From NCBI GenBank assembly GCA_017935505.1, contig JAGBHM010000017.1:1-64000 (forward strand): a DNA stretch of 64,000 bases, read 5' to 3'. This document shows, in pieces, positions 20,110-29,072 of this stretch. The notes beneath the pieces are model-generated. The model did not search any database. It had not been told where the DNA came from and was given only the letters and a program-made list of their open reading frames with translations. This DNA is from Bacteroidales bacterium. Lineage in GTDB: Bacteria; Bacteroidota; Bacteroidia; Bacteroidales; UBA932. Every line of letters begins with the position of its first letter. Positions within the stretch are counted from its first letter, which is position 1. The position numbers were made by a program, and so were the translations under genes.

Positions 20110-20382
20110 TTATCCGATAACGGCAAGAATATCAGACTGACGCATAATCATATAAGATTTGCCCTCAGCATTGATCTCTGTACCTGCATATTTTCCGTAA
20201 AGCACTTTGTCGCCAACTTTAACCTCCATTGGCTCATCCTTTTTGCCAGGACCAACTGCCAATACAGTGCCCTCTTGTGGTTTCTCTTTTGCATTATCAG
20301 GGATAATCAATCCTCCCGCTGTTTTTGTTTCAGCAGCCTTTGGCTCTACCAAAACTCTGTCTGCTAATGGTTTAATAGTCAT
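20110..20382 (-). CDS. groS: GroES, 10 kDa co-chaperonin
   Basis: 90 residues. Forms the heptameric lid of GroEL. Conserved parts are [12 protein letters not shown] at the N-terminus, the mobile loop [14 protein letters not shown] and the YGKYAGTEI region. The 163-bp upstream region has no CIRCE element, so HrcA control is unlikely; a short inverted repeat TCCGGT/ACCGGA (20417-20422 and 20440-20445) is the only symmetrical element noted there. Confidence 0.99.
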   Translation of the reverse strand: MTIKPLADRVLVEPKAAETKTAGGLIIPDNAKEKPQEGTVLAVGPGKKDEPMEVKVGDKVLYGKYAGTEINAEGKSYMIMRQSDILAVIG

Positions 20383-20533
20383 TGTTATTATATTTTAAAA
20401 ATTTACTTCAAATGAATCCGGTCATTTTATGCTCCACCAACCGGACAACACGCATCAATGCGCAAAACAAGTGCCAAAAGGAAAGCCGCCATTTTCTCTG
20501 CCATTTTGACACTATTTTTATGGCAAATAATGG

Positions 20534-20541
20534 TATCTTTG
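20534..20541 (+). promoter_or_regulatory. -7 box for tadA with predicted leaderless start
   Basis: TATCTTTG, an exact match, ends only four bases before the tadA ATG at 20546. Initiation four or five bases after the box would put the mRNA 5' end at or next to the start codon. Confidence 0.65.
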
Positions 20542-20545
20542 CAAA

Positions 20546-21001
20546 ATGGAGAATGAAATTCTAAAACAGGACGATGCCTTTTTTATGAAAGAGGCTCTGA
20601 AAGAGGCAGTGAAGGCCCTCGACAAAGATGAGGTTCCTATCGGGGCAGTTGTTGTATGCAATGGAAAAATAATTGCCCGAGCGCATAACCTTACAGAGAT
20701 GCTCAACGATCCCACAGCCCATGCAGAGATGCAGGCCATAACTGCAGCAACATCATATATTGGAGGCAAATACCTGAATGAGTGCTCATTATATGTAACA
20801 ATAGAGCCATGTCCGATGTGTGCGGCAGCCTTGGGTTGGGCACAGATCAAAAGAGTTGTATATGGTGCTTCAGATCCTAAAAGAGGCTACTCCCTCTTCT
20901 CGCCCAATCTGCTCCATCCAAAAACAGTTGTCGAGAGTGGCATTATGGCAGAAGAGTGCGGTGGTATGGTTTCGGCATTCTTCAAGAACAAACGAAAATA
21001 A
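20546..21001 (+). CDS. tadA: TadA, tRNA adenosine deaminase
   Basis: 151-residue zinc deaminase that converts A34 of tRNA-Arg(ACG) to inosine. The catalytic HAE (H59, E61) in DPTAHAEMQAI and the zinc cysteines in PCPMC (C89, C92) are present. The start is fixed by the -7 box immediately upstream. A DedA-like membrane protein follows after 14 nt. Confidence 0.95.
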   Translation: MENEILKQDDAFFMKEALKEAVKALDKDEVPIGAVVVCNGKIIARAHNLTEMLNDPTAHAEMQAITAATSYIGGKYLNECSLYVTIEPCPMCAAALGWAQIKRVVYGASDPKRGYSLFSPNLLHPKTVVESGIMAEECGGMVSAFFKNKRK

Positions 21002-21015
21002 GCGGAACACCAAGG

Positions 21016-21489
21016 ATGGAATATTTACAGGAATTAGGATATATCGGACTCTTCATAGGATGCTTTCTGGCAGCAACTGTCATTCCCTTCAGTGCGGAAT
21101 TTCTCCTTATTGGAGCATTGGTTGCCGGATGTAACCCTTTGGTCACATACGCGGTTGCAACCATCGGCAACAGTTTGGGCAGCCTCACCTCCTACTGCAT
21201 GGGGTATCTCGGTAAATGGGAGTGGATAGAGAAGTGGCTGCATGTCTCCAGAGAAAAGCTCGAACGGCAGAAAGAGACGATAGACAAATATGGCGCACTG
21301 CTGGCCTTCCTCTGCTGGCTTCCATTCATTGGCGATGTCTTTGCAATAGGCCTAGGATTCTACCGCCTCAATTTTGCGAAATGCATCACATTCATATTCT
21401 TAGGCAAAGCGGCACGGTTTGGACTTTGGGTAGTGCTCTTCGTAATGTACGGCGAGAGGTTCGTGAATTTTATTTCACAATATATTTGA
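21016..21489 (+). CDS. YqaA/DedA-family small membrane protein
   Basis: 157 residues with about four hydrophobic helices. Resembles the YqaA branch of the SNARE-associated/DedA family: LGYIGLFIGCFLAATVIPFSAEFLL, a re-entrant LVAGCNPLVTYAVATIGNSLGS, and LAFLCWLPFIGDVFAIGLGF. DedA proteins influence membrane potential and lipid flipping; this member's role is unknown. The start at 21016 (MEYLQELGYIG, preceded by AAGG) is preferred over upstream in-frame codons lying inside tadA. Confidence 0.82.
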   Translation: MEYLQELGYIGLFIGCFLAATVIPFSAEFLLIGALVAGCNPLVTYAVATIGNSLGSLTSYCMGYLGKWEWIEKWLHVSREKLERQKETIDKYGALLAFLCWLPFIGDVFAIGLGFYRLNFAKCITFIFLGKAARFGLWVVLFVMYGERFVNFISQYI

Positions 21490-21507
21490 TTTATTATAAA
21501 AAGTTAA

Positions 21508-21515
21508 TATCTTTG
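21508..21515 (+). promoter_or_regulatory. -7 box for tRNA-Gln
   Basis: TATCTTTG, an exact TAnnTTTG match, with 11 bases between it and the mature tRNA 5' end. Confidence 0.65.
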
Positions 21516-21526
21516 CGCTCTCAAAC

Positions 21527-21597
21527 TGAGATATGGTGTAATGGTAGCACTACAGATTTTGGTTCTGTCTGTCTAGGTTCGAATCCTGGTATCTCAA
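21527..21597 (+). tRNA. tRNA-Gln (anticodon TTG)
   Basis: 71-nt cloverleaf. The acceptor stem TGAGATA pairs fully with TATCTCA, the anticodon stem ACAGA pairs with TCTGT around loop TTTTGGT with anticodon TTG (reads CAA/CAG), and the T arm contains GGTTCGAATCC. The discriminator is A. CCA is not encoded, so it must be added after transcription. Confidence 0.95.
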
Positions 21598-21598
21598 C

Positions 21599-21629
21599 AA
21601 AAGCCGACGCATCTGCATCGGCTTTTTTG
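21599..21629 (+). terminator. tRNA-Gln terminator
   Basis: AAGCCGA (21601-21607) pairs with TCGGCTT (21618-21624) and the pairing runs into a T-run, directly after the tRNA. It may also serve the convergent catalase gene. Confidence 0.8.
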
Positions 21630-21641
21630 TTTCTGTAATGC

Positions 21642-23126
21642 TCAAAACTTCCCCTTTTGGCAACATACATCCCTTATCGCATCATCCAGATATAATCCCA
21701 AAGCATTCGCCACTCCTTCGCCATATTTTGGATCTGCCTTGTAGCAGTTATATATATGTTTGTATTTGATGAAGATTGCGGCATCTCCCATTGCGCGGGC
21801 AGTATTTTCAAACAGCAGCTGCTGCTCTTCTGCCGGCATAAGTCTGAAGAGAGCTCCAGGCTGGCTGTAGTAATCATCATCATACTCCCGTTCATTGTAA
21901 TTATAAATATCGCCTCTGGATTTCAACGGTGGCTCCTTTGTCCAAGGATTGTCTCTCCACTCTCCATAACTGTTAGGTTCATAACCCAATGTAGCCCCAT
22001 AATTGCCGTCTACACGCATTGTTCCGTCTCTGTGGTATGAATGTACCGGACAACGGAGTCGGTTTACCGGAATCTGCTCCAAATTGACTCCCAGACGGTA
22101 TCTTTGGGCATCTCCGTATGAAAAGAGTCGACCCTGAAGCATTTTGTCGGGAGAAAAGCCAATGCCGTCAATCACATTTACCGGATTGAAGGCAGCCTGC
22201 TCAACCTCTGCAAAATAGTTTTCAGGGTTACGGTTCAACTCCAATATACCAACATCATGCAGAGGAAACTCTCCGTGCGGCCACACCTTTGTGAGGTCAA
22301 ACGGATTGAAGCGGCAATCATCGGCCTGTTTTTCACTCATTACCTGAATCTGGAAGAGCCATTTTGGATAATCACCCCTCTCTATGCTTTCAAACAGATC
22401 CCTCTGGTGCGACTCCCTATCCTTTGCAATTATTGCTTCGGCCTCCTGGTCTGTAAGATTCTTGATGCCCTGCAGTGTCCTCAAATGAAATTTCACCCAG
22501 GTCCTCTCGTTTTTTGCATTTATAAAACTGTATGTGTGGCTTCCGAAACCATGCATATGCCTGTATGAATATGGTATTCCACGTGGGCTCATGGTTATAG
22601 TTATCTGATGCAGGGCCTCCGGCAATGATGTCCAGAAATCCCAGTTGTTGTTTGCACTGCGCATGTTGGTTTTGGGGTCGCGCTTTATTGCATGGTTCAG
22701 ATCCGGAAATTTCAGAGGGTCACGAAGGAAAAATACAGGGGTATTGTTTCCAACAAGGTCCCAGTTACCTGTTTCGGTATAGAATTTCATGGCAAAGCCT
22801 CGGATATCCCTCTCTGCATCAGCAGCCCCCCTCTCTCCTGCAACCGTTGAGAAACGTACGAAACACTCGGTCTGCTTGCCTACCTTACTGAAAATCGAAG
22901 CCCGGGTGTAACGGGTAATATCATGTGTTACTGTAAATGTGCCGTATGCCCCGGAGCCCTTCGCATGCATACGCCTCTCGGGAATTACTTCTCTGTCGAA
23001 ATGGGCAAGTTTTTCAAAAAACCACGGATCCTGCAATACCATGGGGCCACGCTGTCCTGCTGTCTGGACATTCTGATTGTCGGCAACCAATCTGCCGTTT
23101 GCGGTGGTGAGTCTTCTCTTTTCCAT
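21642..23126 (-). CDS. katA: Heme catalase
   Basis: 494 residues, small-subunit monofunctional catalase that splits hydrogen peroxide. Visible are distal heme residues around [12 protein letters not shown] (catalytic His near 54), the [17 protein letters not shown] heme-pocket block, asparagine in VGNNTPVFF, and the proximal tyrosine motif [15 protein letters not shown] use ATG at 23126 ([12 protein letters not shown]); upstream in-frame codons lie in the preceding gene's 3' end. Only 22 nt separate it from the dihydroorotate-dehydrogenase-like gene, so it may be the last gene of that minus-strand transcript. Catalase implies that the organism meets oxygen. Confidence 0.97.
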   Translation of the reverse strand: MEKRRLTTANGRLVADNQNVQTAGQRGPMVLQDPWFFEKLAHFDREVIPERRMHAKGSGAYGTFTVTHDITRYTRASIFSKVGKQTECFVRFSTVAGERGAADAERDIRGFAMKFYTETGNWDLVGNNTPVFFLRDPLKFPDLNHAIKRDPKTNMRSANNNWDFWTSLPEALHQITITMSPRGIPYSYRHMHGFGSHTYSFINAKNERTWVKFHLRTLQGIKNLTDQEAEAIIAKDRESHQRDLFESIERGDYPKWLFQIQVMSEKQADDCRFNPFDLTKVWPHGEFPLHDVGILELNRNPENYFAEVEQAAFNPVNVIDGIGFSPDKMLQGRLFSYGDAQRYRLGVNLEQIPVNRLRCPVHSYHRDGTMRVDGNYGATLGYEPNSYGEWRDNPWTKEPPLKSRGDIYNYNEREYDDDYYSQPGALFRLMPAEEQQLLFENTARAMGDAAIFIKYKHIYNCYKADPKYGEGVANALGLYLDDAIRDVCCQKGKF

Positions 23127-23148
23127 AACATAAGTTTTTATTGGACAA

Positions 23149-24129
23149 TTATTTCTGCTTCTCTGCAACTTTGAGGAACTGCACCCTTTCAAACATTTCG
23201 GGATGATCTATCCTTGCATAGTTGAGCATTCCGCAGAACTCATCAATACTATTGAAACCCTTCTCCTCCATAAACCATTTGAGTTCTTCAATAAAAGTTG
23301 CCACGATAAATGGCCCCTGCTGGTACAAGGCACTGCATAACTGCACGCTTTTCGCGCCTGCAAGAAGAAGTTTAATTGCAGCATTTGAATCATGCACGCC
23401 GGTTGAGGCACTAAAATCAAAATTCCGCAACATTGATGAAAGTATTGCTATCCACCTCAACTCTTTCAAATACTCATGCTTGCCGGAAAATGGATGGGAC
23501 GGTACAATCTTCAATGATTTCAATGAGATGTCCGGGTTGTAGAATCTGTTGAAGAGAGTTACGGCAGAGGCTCCGTAACTTTTAAGTGATGAGACAAACT
23601 GCGGAAGATTGGTGAATTCCCCTCCTATCTTCACAGCAACCGGAATATTCAGAACACTGGAGACGCTCTTTACTATCTCTTTATAATCATTTTCAATCTC
23701 TATGCTGCTTTTATATTTGGCTATCGGCAGTGAATAGATATTTATCTCCAACGCATCGGCCCCGGCACGCTCCATCTCTTTGGCAAAAGAGGTCCACTTT
23801 CCTTGTGAAAAGCAATTTATACTTGCAATTACAGGCACTCCGCATTTATGCTTTGCCTCTTTAATAAGTTCAATGTATTTCTCTATGGAATGGTCTGTCA
23901 CATAACGCTGTATAAAATCAGCATTCTCCGGATATTCGGAACTTTGCGACAAAATGAATTCAGCTTCACCATTAATCTGCTCCTCAAAGAGCGACTTCAA
24001 AACAATAGCCCCAACCCCTGAACGGGCCAGAGCTATCATTTTTTCAATATCAGCTGTATAACCGCTGCTTGCAGCGATAAAAGGAGACTGCAATCTGAGT
24101 CCCATGTATTTTACAGAAATGTCTAACAT
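23149..24129 (-). CDS. Dihydroorotate dehydrogenase-like flavoprotein
   Basis: 326-residue TIM-barrel protein of the PyrD/DHOD-like group (COG0167). It shows the N-terminal [16 protein letters not shown] phosphate/FMN region, [31 protein letters not shown] with the barrel lysine, and the late [32 protein letters not shown] phosphate loop. These paralogues differ from true PyrD, and their substrates are generally unknown. It lies 42 nt downstream of glyS and just upstream of katA. Confidence 0.8.
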   Translation of the reverse strand: MLDISVKYMGLRLQSPFIAASSGYTADIEKMIALARSGVGAIVLKSLFEEQINGEAEFILSQSSEYPENADFIQRYVTDHSIEKYIELIKEAKHKCGVPVIASINCFSQGKWTSFAKEMERAGADALEINIYSLPIAKYKSSIEIENDYKEIVKSVSSVLNIPVAVKIGGEFTNLPQFVSSLKSYGASAVTLFNRFYNPDISLKSLKIVPSHPFSGKHEYLKELRWIAILSSMLRNFDFSASTGVHDSNAAIKLLLAGAKSVQLCSALYQQGPFIVATFIEELKWFMEEKGFNSIDEFCGMLNYARIDHPEMFERVQFLKVAEKQK

Positions 24130-24171
24130 AATACTTTTTTTAATATCAGTCAGACAATTACTGCAGTCAAA

Positions 24172-25713
24172 CTATCTGACTTTTTCCAACAAATATTTGA
24201 GATTAACCTTCTTGTCTACAATCTCGGCCAATTTCTCAATAGGAACCCTCTCCTGCTGCATTGTATCCCTGTCTCTCAATGTAACACACCTGTCATTGAG
24301 GCTCTCATGGTCTATTGTTACACAAAGAGGTGTTCCAATTGCATCCTGACGGCGGTATCTCTTACCAATACTGTCTTTCTCATCATACTGGCAATTGTAC
24401 TCATATTTCAAACTCGACATAATCTCTCTTGCCAACTCAGGAAGACCATCCTTTTTAACCAAAGGAAGAACTGCCACCTTAACCGGAGCAAGTGCAGGAT
24501 GGAATTTCATCACAACCCTCTCCTCTCCATTCTCAAGAGTCTCCTGTGCATAAGCGCCCGAAAGCACCGCCAGTACGGTTCTGTCAACTCCTATTGATGT
24601 CTCTATAACATATGGAACATAACTTTCGTTCGTTTCAGGATCGAAATATTGCAATTTTTTGCCTGAGAACTCCTGATGACGGCCCAAATCGAAATCAGTC
24701 CTTGAGTGGATACCCTCAAGCTCCTTGAATCCGAATGGGAAATCAAACTCAATATCGGTAGCGGCATTTGCATAGTGGGCAAGTTTCTCATGATCGTGAT
24801 AACGGTACTTCTCATCACCAATTCCAAGAGCCTTATGCCATGCCAAACGGGTCTCTTTCCATTTTGCAAACCACTTCAACTCCTCACCAGGACGAACGAA
24901 GAACTGCATCTCCATCTGTTCAAACTCTCTCATTCTGAAGATGAACTGACGGGCAACTATCTCATTTCTGAATGCTTTTCCAATTTGCGCGATACCAAAA
25001 GGAACCTTCATGCGGCCGGTCTTCTGCACATTCAGGAAGTTCACAAAAATTCCCTGGGCAGTTTCAGGCCTCAAATATATTGTACCCGACTCGCCTGAAA
25101 CACTTCCAAGCTGTGTGCTGAACATAAGGTTGAACTGCCTTACATCTGTCCAGTTCTTTGTTCCTGAAATAGGACAAACTATCTCACAGTCGAGAATAAG
25201 CTGTTTCAATGCATCCAAATCATTTGCATTGAGAGCTGCAACCATCCTCTCACGGCAAGCCTCAATCTTCTTTGCATTTCTGAGCACATTAGGATTGGTA
25301 GCACGGAACTGCTCCTCATCAAAAGCCTCCCCAAACTTCTTGCGGCCCTTCTCAACATCCTTGTTGATCTTCTCCTCAAGTTTTGCAATGTAATCCTCAA
25401 GCAGCACATCTGCCCTATATCTTTTCTTTGAATCTTTATTATCGATAAGAGGATCATTGAATGCCCCTACATGGCCTGAAGCCTCCCAAATTTTAGGGTG
25501 CATGAATATAGCAGAATCAATTCCCACAATATTCTCATTCAATCTGACCATAGAATCCCACCAATATCTCTTGATGTTATTCTTCAACTCACTGCCCAAC
25601 TGTCCATAATCATAAACAGCTCCCAATCCATCATAAATTTCACTTGACGGAAATATGAATCCATACTCTTTTGTGTGGGCAATAAGATTTTTAAATAGTT
25701 CTTCTTGTGTCAT
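24172..25713 (-). CDS. glyS: Glycyl-tRNA synthetase, alpha2 type
   Basis: 513-residue class II synthetase of the single-chain dimeric type. Motif 1 region around SEIYDGLGAVYDYGQLG, motif 2 FRNEIVARQFIFRMREFEQMEMQ, motif 3 IETSIGVDRTVLAVL, and a C-terminal anticodon-binding domain (KVAVLPLVKKDGLPELA) are all present. It lies between folK and the DHOD-like gene on one apparent transcript. Confidence 0.96.
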   Translation of the reverse strand: MTQEELFKNLIAHTKEYGFIFPSSEIYDGLGAVYDYGQLGSELKNNIKRYWWDSMVRLNENIVGIDSAIFMHPKIWEASGHVGAFNDPLIDNKDSKKRYRADVLLEDYIAKLEEKINKDVEKGRKKFGEAFDEEQFRATNPNVLRNAKKIEACRERMVAALNANDLDALKQLILDCEIVCPISGTKNWTDVRQFNLMFSTQLGSVSGESGTIYLRPETAQGIFVNFLNVQKTGRMKVPFGIAQIGKAFRNEIVARQFIFRMREFEQMEMQFFVRPGEELKWFAKWKETRLAWHKALGIGDEKYRYHDHEKLAHYANAATDIEFDFPFGFKELEGIHSRTDFDLGRHQEFSGKKLQYFDPETNESYVPYVIETSIGVDRTVLAVLSGAYAQETLENGEERVVMKFHPALAPVKVAVLPLVKKDGLPELAREIMSSLKYEYNCQYDEKDSIGKRYRRQDAIGTPLCVTIDHESLNDRCVTLRDRDTMQQERVPIEKLAEIVDKKVNLKYLLEKVR

Positions 25714-25735
25714 AATACAATAATATGTTTTACTA

Positions 25736-26281
25736 TCATTTCTTTCTCTTCAACTCTTTTTTCAGTGTCCCGACAGTTTTCTGCAGAGATGGGTGCATAT
25801 AATCCTTTGCTATCTCTGCCAACGGCTCGAGCACAAACATCCGCTCCTGCATCCTCGGGTGCGGAACTTGAAGCCTCTCTTCATTTATAATCTGCGGAAC
25901 GTAACGGCCATCAACATTTTCATCAAACAGAAGAATATCAATGTCAATAACTCTGGAAGTGTATATCCTCTCCCCTTTCTCATTGAATGCCGGCTCTCTC
26001 CTCTCCCTTCCCAGCTCATTCTCTATACTCTGGCATATGCTGAGAACCTCATCCGCACTCTTGTCTGTAAGGCACATGAAGGCCTGGTTCAGAAACATCT
26101 CATCAGACTCGAAACCCCACGGTGCAGTCTCAACCACAGACGATGTATTTACAGCCTCCGACAGATCCTCAACCTCAAGATAATCGGGCAAAAGCTGCTC
26201 AATAAGGGCCTCCACTGCAGATTCGAGTTTCTGCTCCCTGTCGCCCATATTGCTGCCCAAAAGAAGATATACCCTGTTCAT
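25736..26281 (-). CDS. folK: FolK, 6-hydroxymethyl-7,8-dihydropterin pyrophosphokinase
   Basis: 181 residues. Transfers pyrophosphate from ATP to hydroxymethyl-dihydropterin in folate synthesis. Motifs are the N-terminal LLLGSNMGDREQ, VVETAPWGF, and the Mg-binding RVIDIDILLFDE followed by LQVPHPRMQERMFVL. It sits downstream of the sufT-like gene, with 26 nt between them, and 22 nt before glyS. Confidence 0.95.
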   Translation of the reverse strand: MNRVYLLLGSNMGDREQKLESAVEALIEQLLPDYLEVEDLSEAVNTSSVVETAPWGFESDEMFLNQAFMCLTDKSADEVLSICQSIENELGRERREPAFNEKGERIYTSRVIDIDILLFDENVDGRYVPQIINEERLQVPHPRMQERMFVLEPLAEIAKDYMHPSLQKTVGTLKKELKRKK

Positions 26282-26307
26282 AAGTTATCAATTCCCAGAG
26301 ATTTCCA

Positions 26308-26625
26308 TTAAAGCCATCCCAACTCAACAAGGGCCTCCTCACTCATGCGACTCTTATCCCAAACAGGTTCAAAAACCAGCTCAATTGCACAATCTGTAAC
26401 TCCCGGTACATCATGTACTGCCTCATGCACCTGCTCAACAACCTCATCCGCCATAGGGCAGTTCGGAGCTGTGAGGGTCATCTTTACAAAGACCTTGTGA
26501 TCTTCGTTTATATTTATTTCATAGATAAGGCCCAAATCATATATGTTTACCGGTATCTCCGGATCATACACCTGCCTCAAGGCTCTTACCACATCTCTTT
26601 GCAAGCTCTCTATTGTTTTCATCAT
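26308..26625 (-). CDS. SufT-like DUF59 / MIP18-family Fe-S assembly protein
   Basis: 105 residues from the ATG at 26625 (MMKTIESLQRDVV; the adjacent ATG at 26622 is equally possible). The DUF59 fold is visible: VYDPEIPVNIYDLGLIYEI, KMTLTAPNCPMADEVVEQV with the conserved cysteine, and a C-terminal FEPVWDKSRMSEEAL. Members (SufT, PaaD, MIP18) help mature Fe-S proteins. It begins four nucleotides after sufE, a position that supports such a role. Confidence 0.88.
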   Translation of the reverse strand: MMKTIESLQRDVVRALRQVYDPEIPVNIYDLGLIYEININEDHKVFVKMTLTAPNCPMADEVVEQVHEAVHDVPGVTDCAIELVFEPVWDKSRMSEEALVELGWL

Positions 26626-26629
26626 CCTC

Positions 26630-27046
26630 TTATTTATTTTCAAAGGCAAGTGCGTACATTCTTATCTGTTTTATCATCGACAGCAGACCGTTTGCCCTTG
26701 TAGGTGAAAGATTCTCCTGAAGTCCTATTGCCTCAATGAATGACAGATCAGAATTCAGTATTGCCTGTGGAGTCTGGCCATTGTAGACCCTTATCAGAAG
26801 GGAGATTATACCCTTTGTAATTATAGCATCACTGTCGGCTGTAAAATACAATTTACCGTCCTCTTCCCTGCAGCCGAGCCAAACCCTGCTCTGACACCCT
26901 TTTATCAGATTCTCCTCTGTCTTGAACCTCTCCTCCAGCACCGGAACACTCTTTCCAAGTTCAATTATATACTCGTACTTGTCCATCCAGTCTGTAAAGA
27001 TAGAAAATTCTTCTATAATCTGATTCTCAACCTCTTGAATACTCAT
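26630..27046 (-). CDS. sufE: SufE, sulfur-transfer partner of SufS
   Basis: 138 residues. SufE accepts persulfide sulfur from SufS on a conserved cysteine, here C51 in IKGCQSRVWL, and hands it to SufBCD. The family pattern FTDWMDKYEYIIELG at the N-terminus and LSPTRANGLLSM near the end are present. It is 28 nt downstream of sufS. Confidence 0.96.
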   Translation of the reverse strand: MSIQEVENQIIEEFSIFTDWMDKYEYIIELGKSVPVLEERFKTEENLIKGCQSRVWLGCREEDGKLYFTADSDAIITKGIISLLIRVYNGQTPQAILNSDLSFIEAIGLQENLSPTRANGLLSMIKQIRMYALAFENK

Positions 27047-27074
27047 ATATTTAAATTTATTACAATTTCAATCA

Positions 27075-28304
27075 CTACCTCAGCATGCCAACCACACGTT
27101 TGAGGCTGCTGATAAAGTATTTTGCCTCATCCAAAGTATTGTATGGGGCAAAAGATGCCCTCACCATACTGGTTACCCCAAAACGGCTCATAAGGGGCTC
27201 TGCACACATCAATCCTGTACGCACCGCTATACCCATTTTATCAAGAATCTGTGCAATATCTCCCGGATGGCACCCCTCCACATTAAACGAAAACAGAGGA
27301 ATCTTATTCTCAACATTTCCGTAAAGCACAGCCCCATCCATCTCCTGCAATGCACTCTTCATAAATGCCACAATCTCCCTCTCACTCTCCTCTACAACTT
27401 TTCCAAGTTCTCCATTGTGAATTTCATAGGCAAAATCCAAGGCAGGTTTAAGGGCTGCGGAACCTATGAAATTGGGGGTTCCGGCCTCAAATTTCAAAGG
27501 TAGCGGAGCATATGTTGTCTTCTCAAAGGTAACGGTTCCAACCATGTCACCTCCTCCCATATATGGCGGCATTGCATCAAGCAGAGCCTCTTTTCCATAA
27601 AGGATTCCGCTTCCTGTCTCTCCATAAACCTTGTGGGCTGAGAAGGCATAGAAATCACAATCCAGAGCTGTTACATCAACTTTGGAGTGGACAATTCCCT
27701 GTGCACCATCTATAAGCACCGGTATACCCAGAGCATGTGCCTTTGATATGAGCTCCTCTATAGGATTTATAATTCCCAGGACATTTGAAATATGTGCCGC
27801 TGCAACTATCTTCACCCTCTCATCGAGCAGAGTGTCGAGCTCCTCCATACGCCACTCCCCATTGTCATCCACATGCAACACCTTCAATTGGGCCCCCGCC
27901 CTCTCACAGGCAAGCTGCCAAGGGACAATATTTGAATGGTGGGAATCCTCTGTAACAACCACAGAATCTCCGCTCTTCAGATAGCGGGTACAGAAACTTT
28001 GTGCCACCAGATTTATTGCAGCTGTAGCTCCGCTGGTGAATATTATATTCTCTCTTGCCGGCGCATTTATGAATTCGCGGACTCTCTCTCTCGCCCCCTC
28101 ATAAAGATTTGTAGCCTCATCACTCAACTTATACATGGCCCTATGCACATTTGCATTTATACCACTGTTCATTCTGTTGAGTAGCTCTATTACCTCAACA
28201 GGTTTCTGGGCTGTTGCGGCATTATCCAGATACACCAACGGCTTGCCATACACTGTCTGGGCAAGTGCAGGAACTCTGGCTCTGATATCTTCAATTGTAT
28301 TCAT
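27075..28304 (-). CDS. sufS: SufS, cysteine desulfurase
   Basis: 409 residues from ATG 28304 (MNTIEDIRARVPAL). A PLP enzyme that takes sulfur from cysteine to form a persulfide. The PLP lysine is K225 in FSAHKVYG and the active cysteine is C367 in RTGLMCAEPLM, the group II/SufS pattern. A longer reading beginning at 28352 would pass through the -7 box at 28335-28342 and is rejected. It heads a sufS-sufE-sufT-like set and lies divergent from ruvA. It is 24 kb from sufBCD. Confidence 0.96.
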   Translation of the reverse strand: MNTIEDIRARVPALAQTVYGKPLVYLDNAATAQKPVEVIELLNRMNSGINANVHRAMYKLSDEATNLYEGARERVREFINAPARENIIFTSGATAAINLVAQSFCTRYLKSGDSVVVTEDSHHSNIVPWQLACERAGAQLKVLHVDDNGEWRMEELDTLLDERVKIVAAAHISNVLGIINPIEELISKAHALGIPVLIDGAQGIVHSKVDVTALDCDFYAFSAHKVYGETGSGILYGKEALLDAMPPYMGGGDMVGTVTFEKTTYAPLPLKFEAGTPNFIGSAALKPALDFAYEIHNGELGKVVEESEREIVAFMKSALQEMDGAVLYGNVENKIPLFSFNVEGCHPGDIAQILDKMGIAVRTGLMCAEPLMSRFGVTSMVRASFAPYNTLDEAKYFISSLKRVVGMLR

Positions 28305-28334
28305 CGGGTAATGAGATTCCACTTTTTCAAACTG

Positions 28335-28342
28335 CAAAATTA
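28335..28342 (-). promoter_or_regulatory. -7 box for sufS operon
   Basis: TAATTTTG on the minus strand, an exact TAnnTTTG match, 30 bases before the sufS ATG. It faces the ruvA box across a 20-base gap. Confidence 0.6.
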
Positions 28343-28362
28343 ATAAAATCAAAAATAAAACA

Positions 28363-28370
28363 TAAATTTG
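28363..28370 (+). promoter_or_regulatory. -7 box for ruvA
   Basis: TAAATTTG, an exact match, 28 bases before the ruvA ATG. Confidence 0.6.
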
Positions 28371-28398
28371 TACCTTATGTTATAATAAAAGTGATATA

Positions 28399-28986
28399 AT
28401 GTACGATTACATCAAAGGATCTTTAGCAGAAATTGCCCCGACAGAGGCTGTTGTTGAGAATAATGGAATAGGATACAGGCTGCAGATTTCACTCCAGACC
28501 TATGCCGACATACAGAGCCTGGAGCATGTGAAGCTCTATATATACCACCACCTGAGAGAGGATGCGGAGCTATGGTACGGATTTTACAAAAAAGAGGAGA
28601 GAAGAATCTTCACAATGTTGATCGAGGTTTCGGGAATAGGCCCAAATACAGCCAGAATGATGCTCTCGTCAATGACCGAGGAGGAGATAAAGAATGCCAT
28701 CATAGCTGGAGATGTCAACAGAATCAAGAGCATAAAGGGAATCGGCCTCAAAACCGCCCAGAGAGTTATCATTGAACTTAAGGATAAGATAATGAAGGGT
28801 GGCAATACTCCTATGGAGACATTGCTTCCTGCAAACAATTCTGCCAACAGGGATGAGGCGCTGTCGGCCCTTGTATTGTTGGGTTTTGCAAAAAATGCGG
28901 CTGAGAAGGTATTGGCCGGTATTCTTAAGGAAAATCCGGATTGTTCACTTGAAGAGCTAATAAAAATTGCATTGAAGCGCTTATAA
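28399..28986 (+). CDS. ruvA: RuvA, Holliday junction DNA-binding protein
   Basis: 195 residues. RuvA tetramers bind four-way junctions and load RuvB. Domain I (MYDYIKGSLAEIAPTEAVVE OB fold), the two helix-hairpin-helix motifs (VSGIGPNTARMML and IKGIGLKTAQRVI) and the C-terminal RuvB-binding domain (EALSALVLLGFAKNAAEKVL) are all visible. ruvB is separate, about 20 kb away at 48.5-49.6 kb; ruvC is not seen. Confidence 0.96.
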   Translation: MYDYIKGSLAEIAPTEAVVENNGIGYRLQISLQTYADIQSLEHVKLYIYHHLREDAELWYGFYKKEERRIFTMLIEVSGIGPNTARMMLSSMTEEEIKNAIIAGDVNRIKSIKGIGLKTAQRVIIELKDKIMKGGNTPMETLLPANNSANRDEALSALVLLGFAKNAAEKVLAGILKENPDCSLEELIKIALKRL

Positions 28987-29000
28987 TTCAAATAAATTTA

Positions 29001-29018
29001 TACATTTGTATAATTTTG
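29001..29018 (+). promoter_or_regulatory. Tandem -7 boxes for gcvH
   Basis: Two exact TAnnTTTG matches, TACATTTG (29001-29008) and TAATTTTG (29011-29018), lie 55-72 bases before the gcvH ATG. Only one may be active. Confidence 0.5.
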
Positions 29019-29072
29019 TTCCATTGACAAACAAAGTAAAAGATAAGTATAACATTTTTTAAATTTTCAATT

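Noticed and set aside
20383..20545. CIRCE/HrcA operator upstream of groES
   Set aside because: No TTAGCACTC-N9-GAGTGCTAA-like sequence; only a 6-bp inverted repeat.
21216..21638. 140-codon open frame overlapping the YqaA-type gene and tRNA-Gln
   Set aside because: It runs through the tRNA and out of frame with a membrane-protein gene whose sequence is convincing, so it is a shadow frame.
22578..22593. ATTCCACGTGGGCTCA in the catalase gene as another parS site
   Set aside because: Only the central part matches; symmetry and the outer bases are lost.
28305..28352. Upstream extension of sufS
   Set aside because: It would start upstream of the sufS -7 box; the ATG at 28304 fits the promoter and the family N-terminus.
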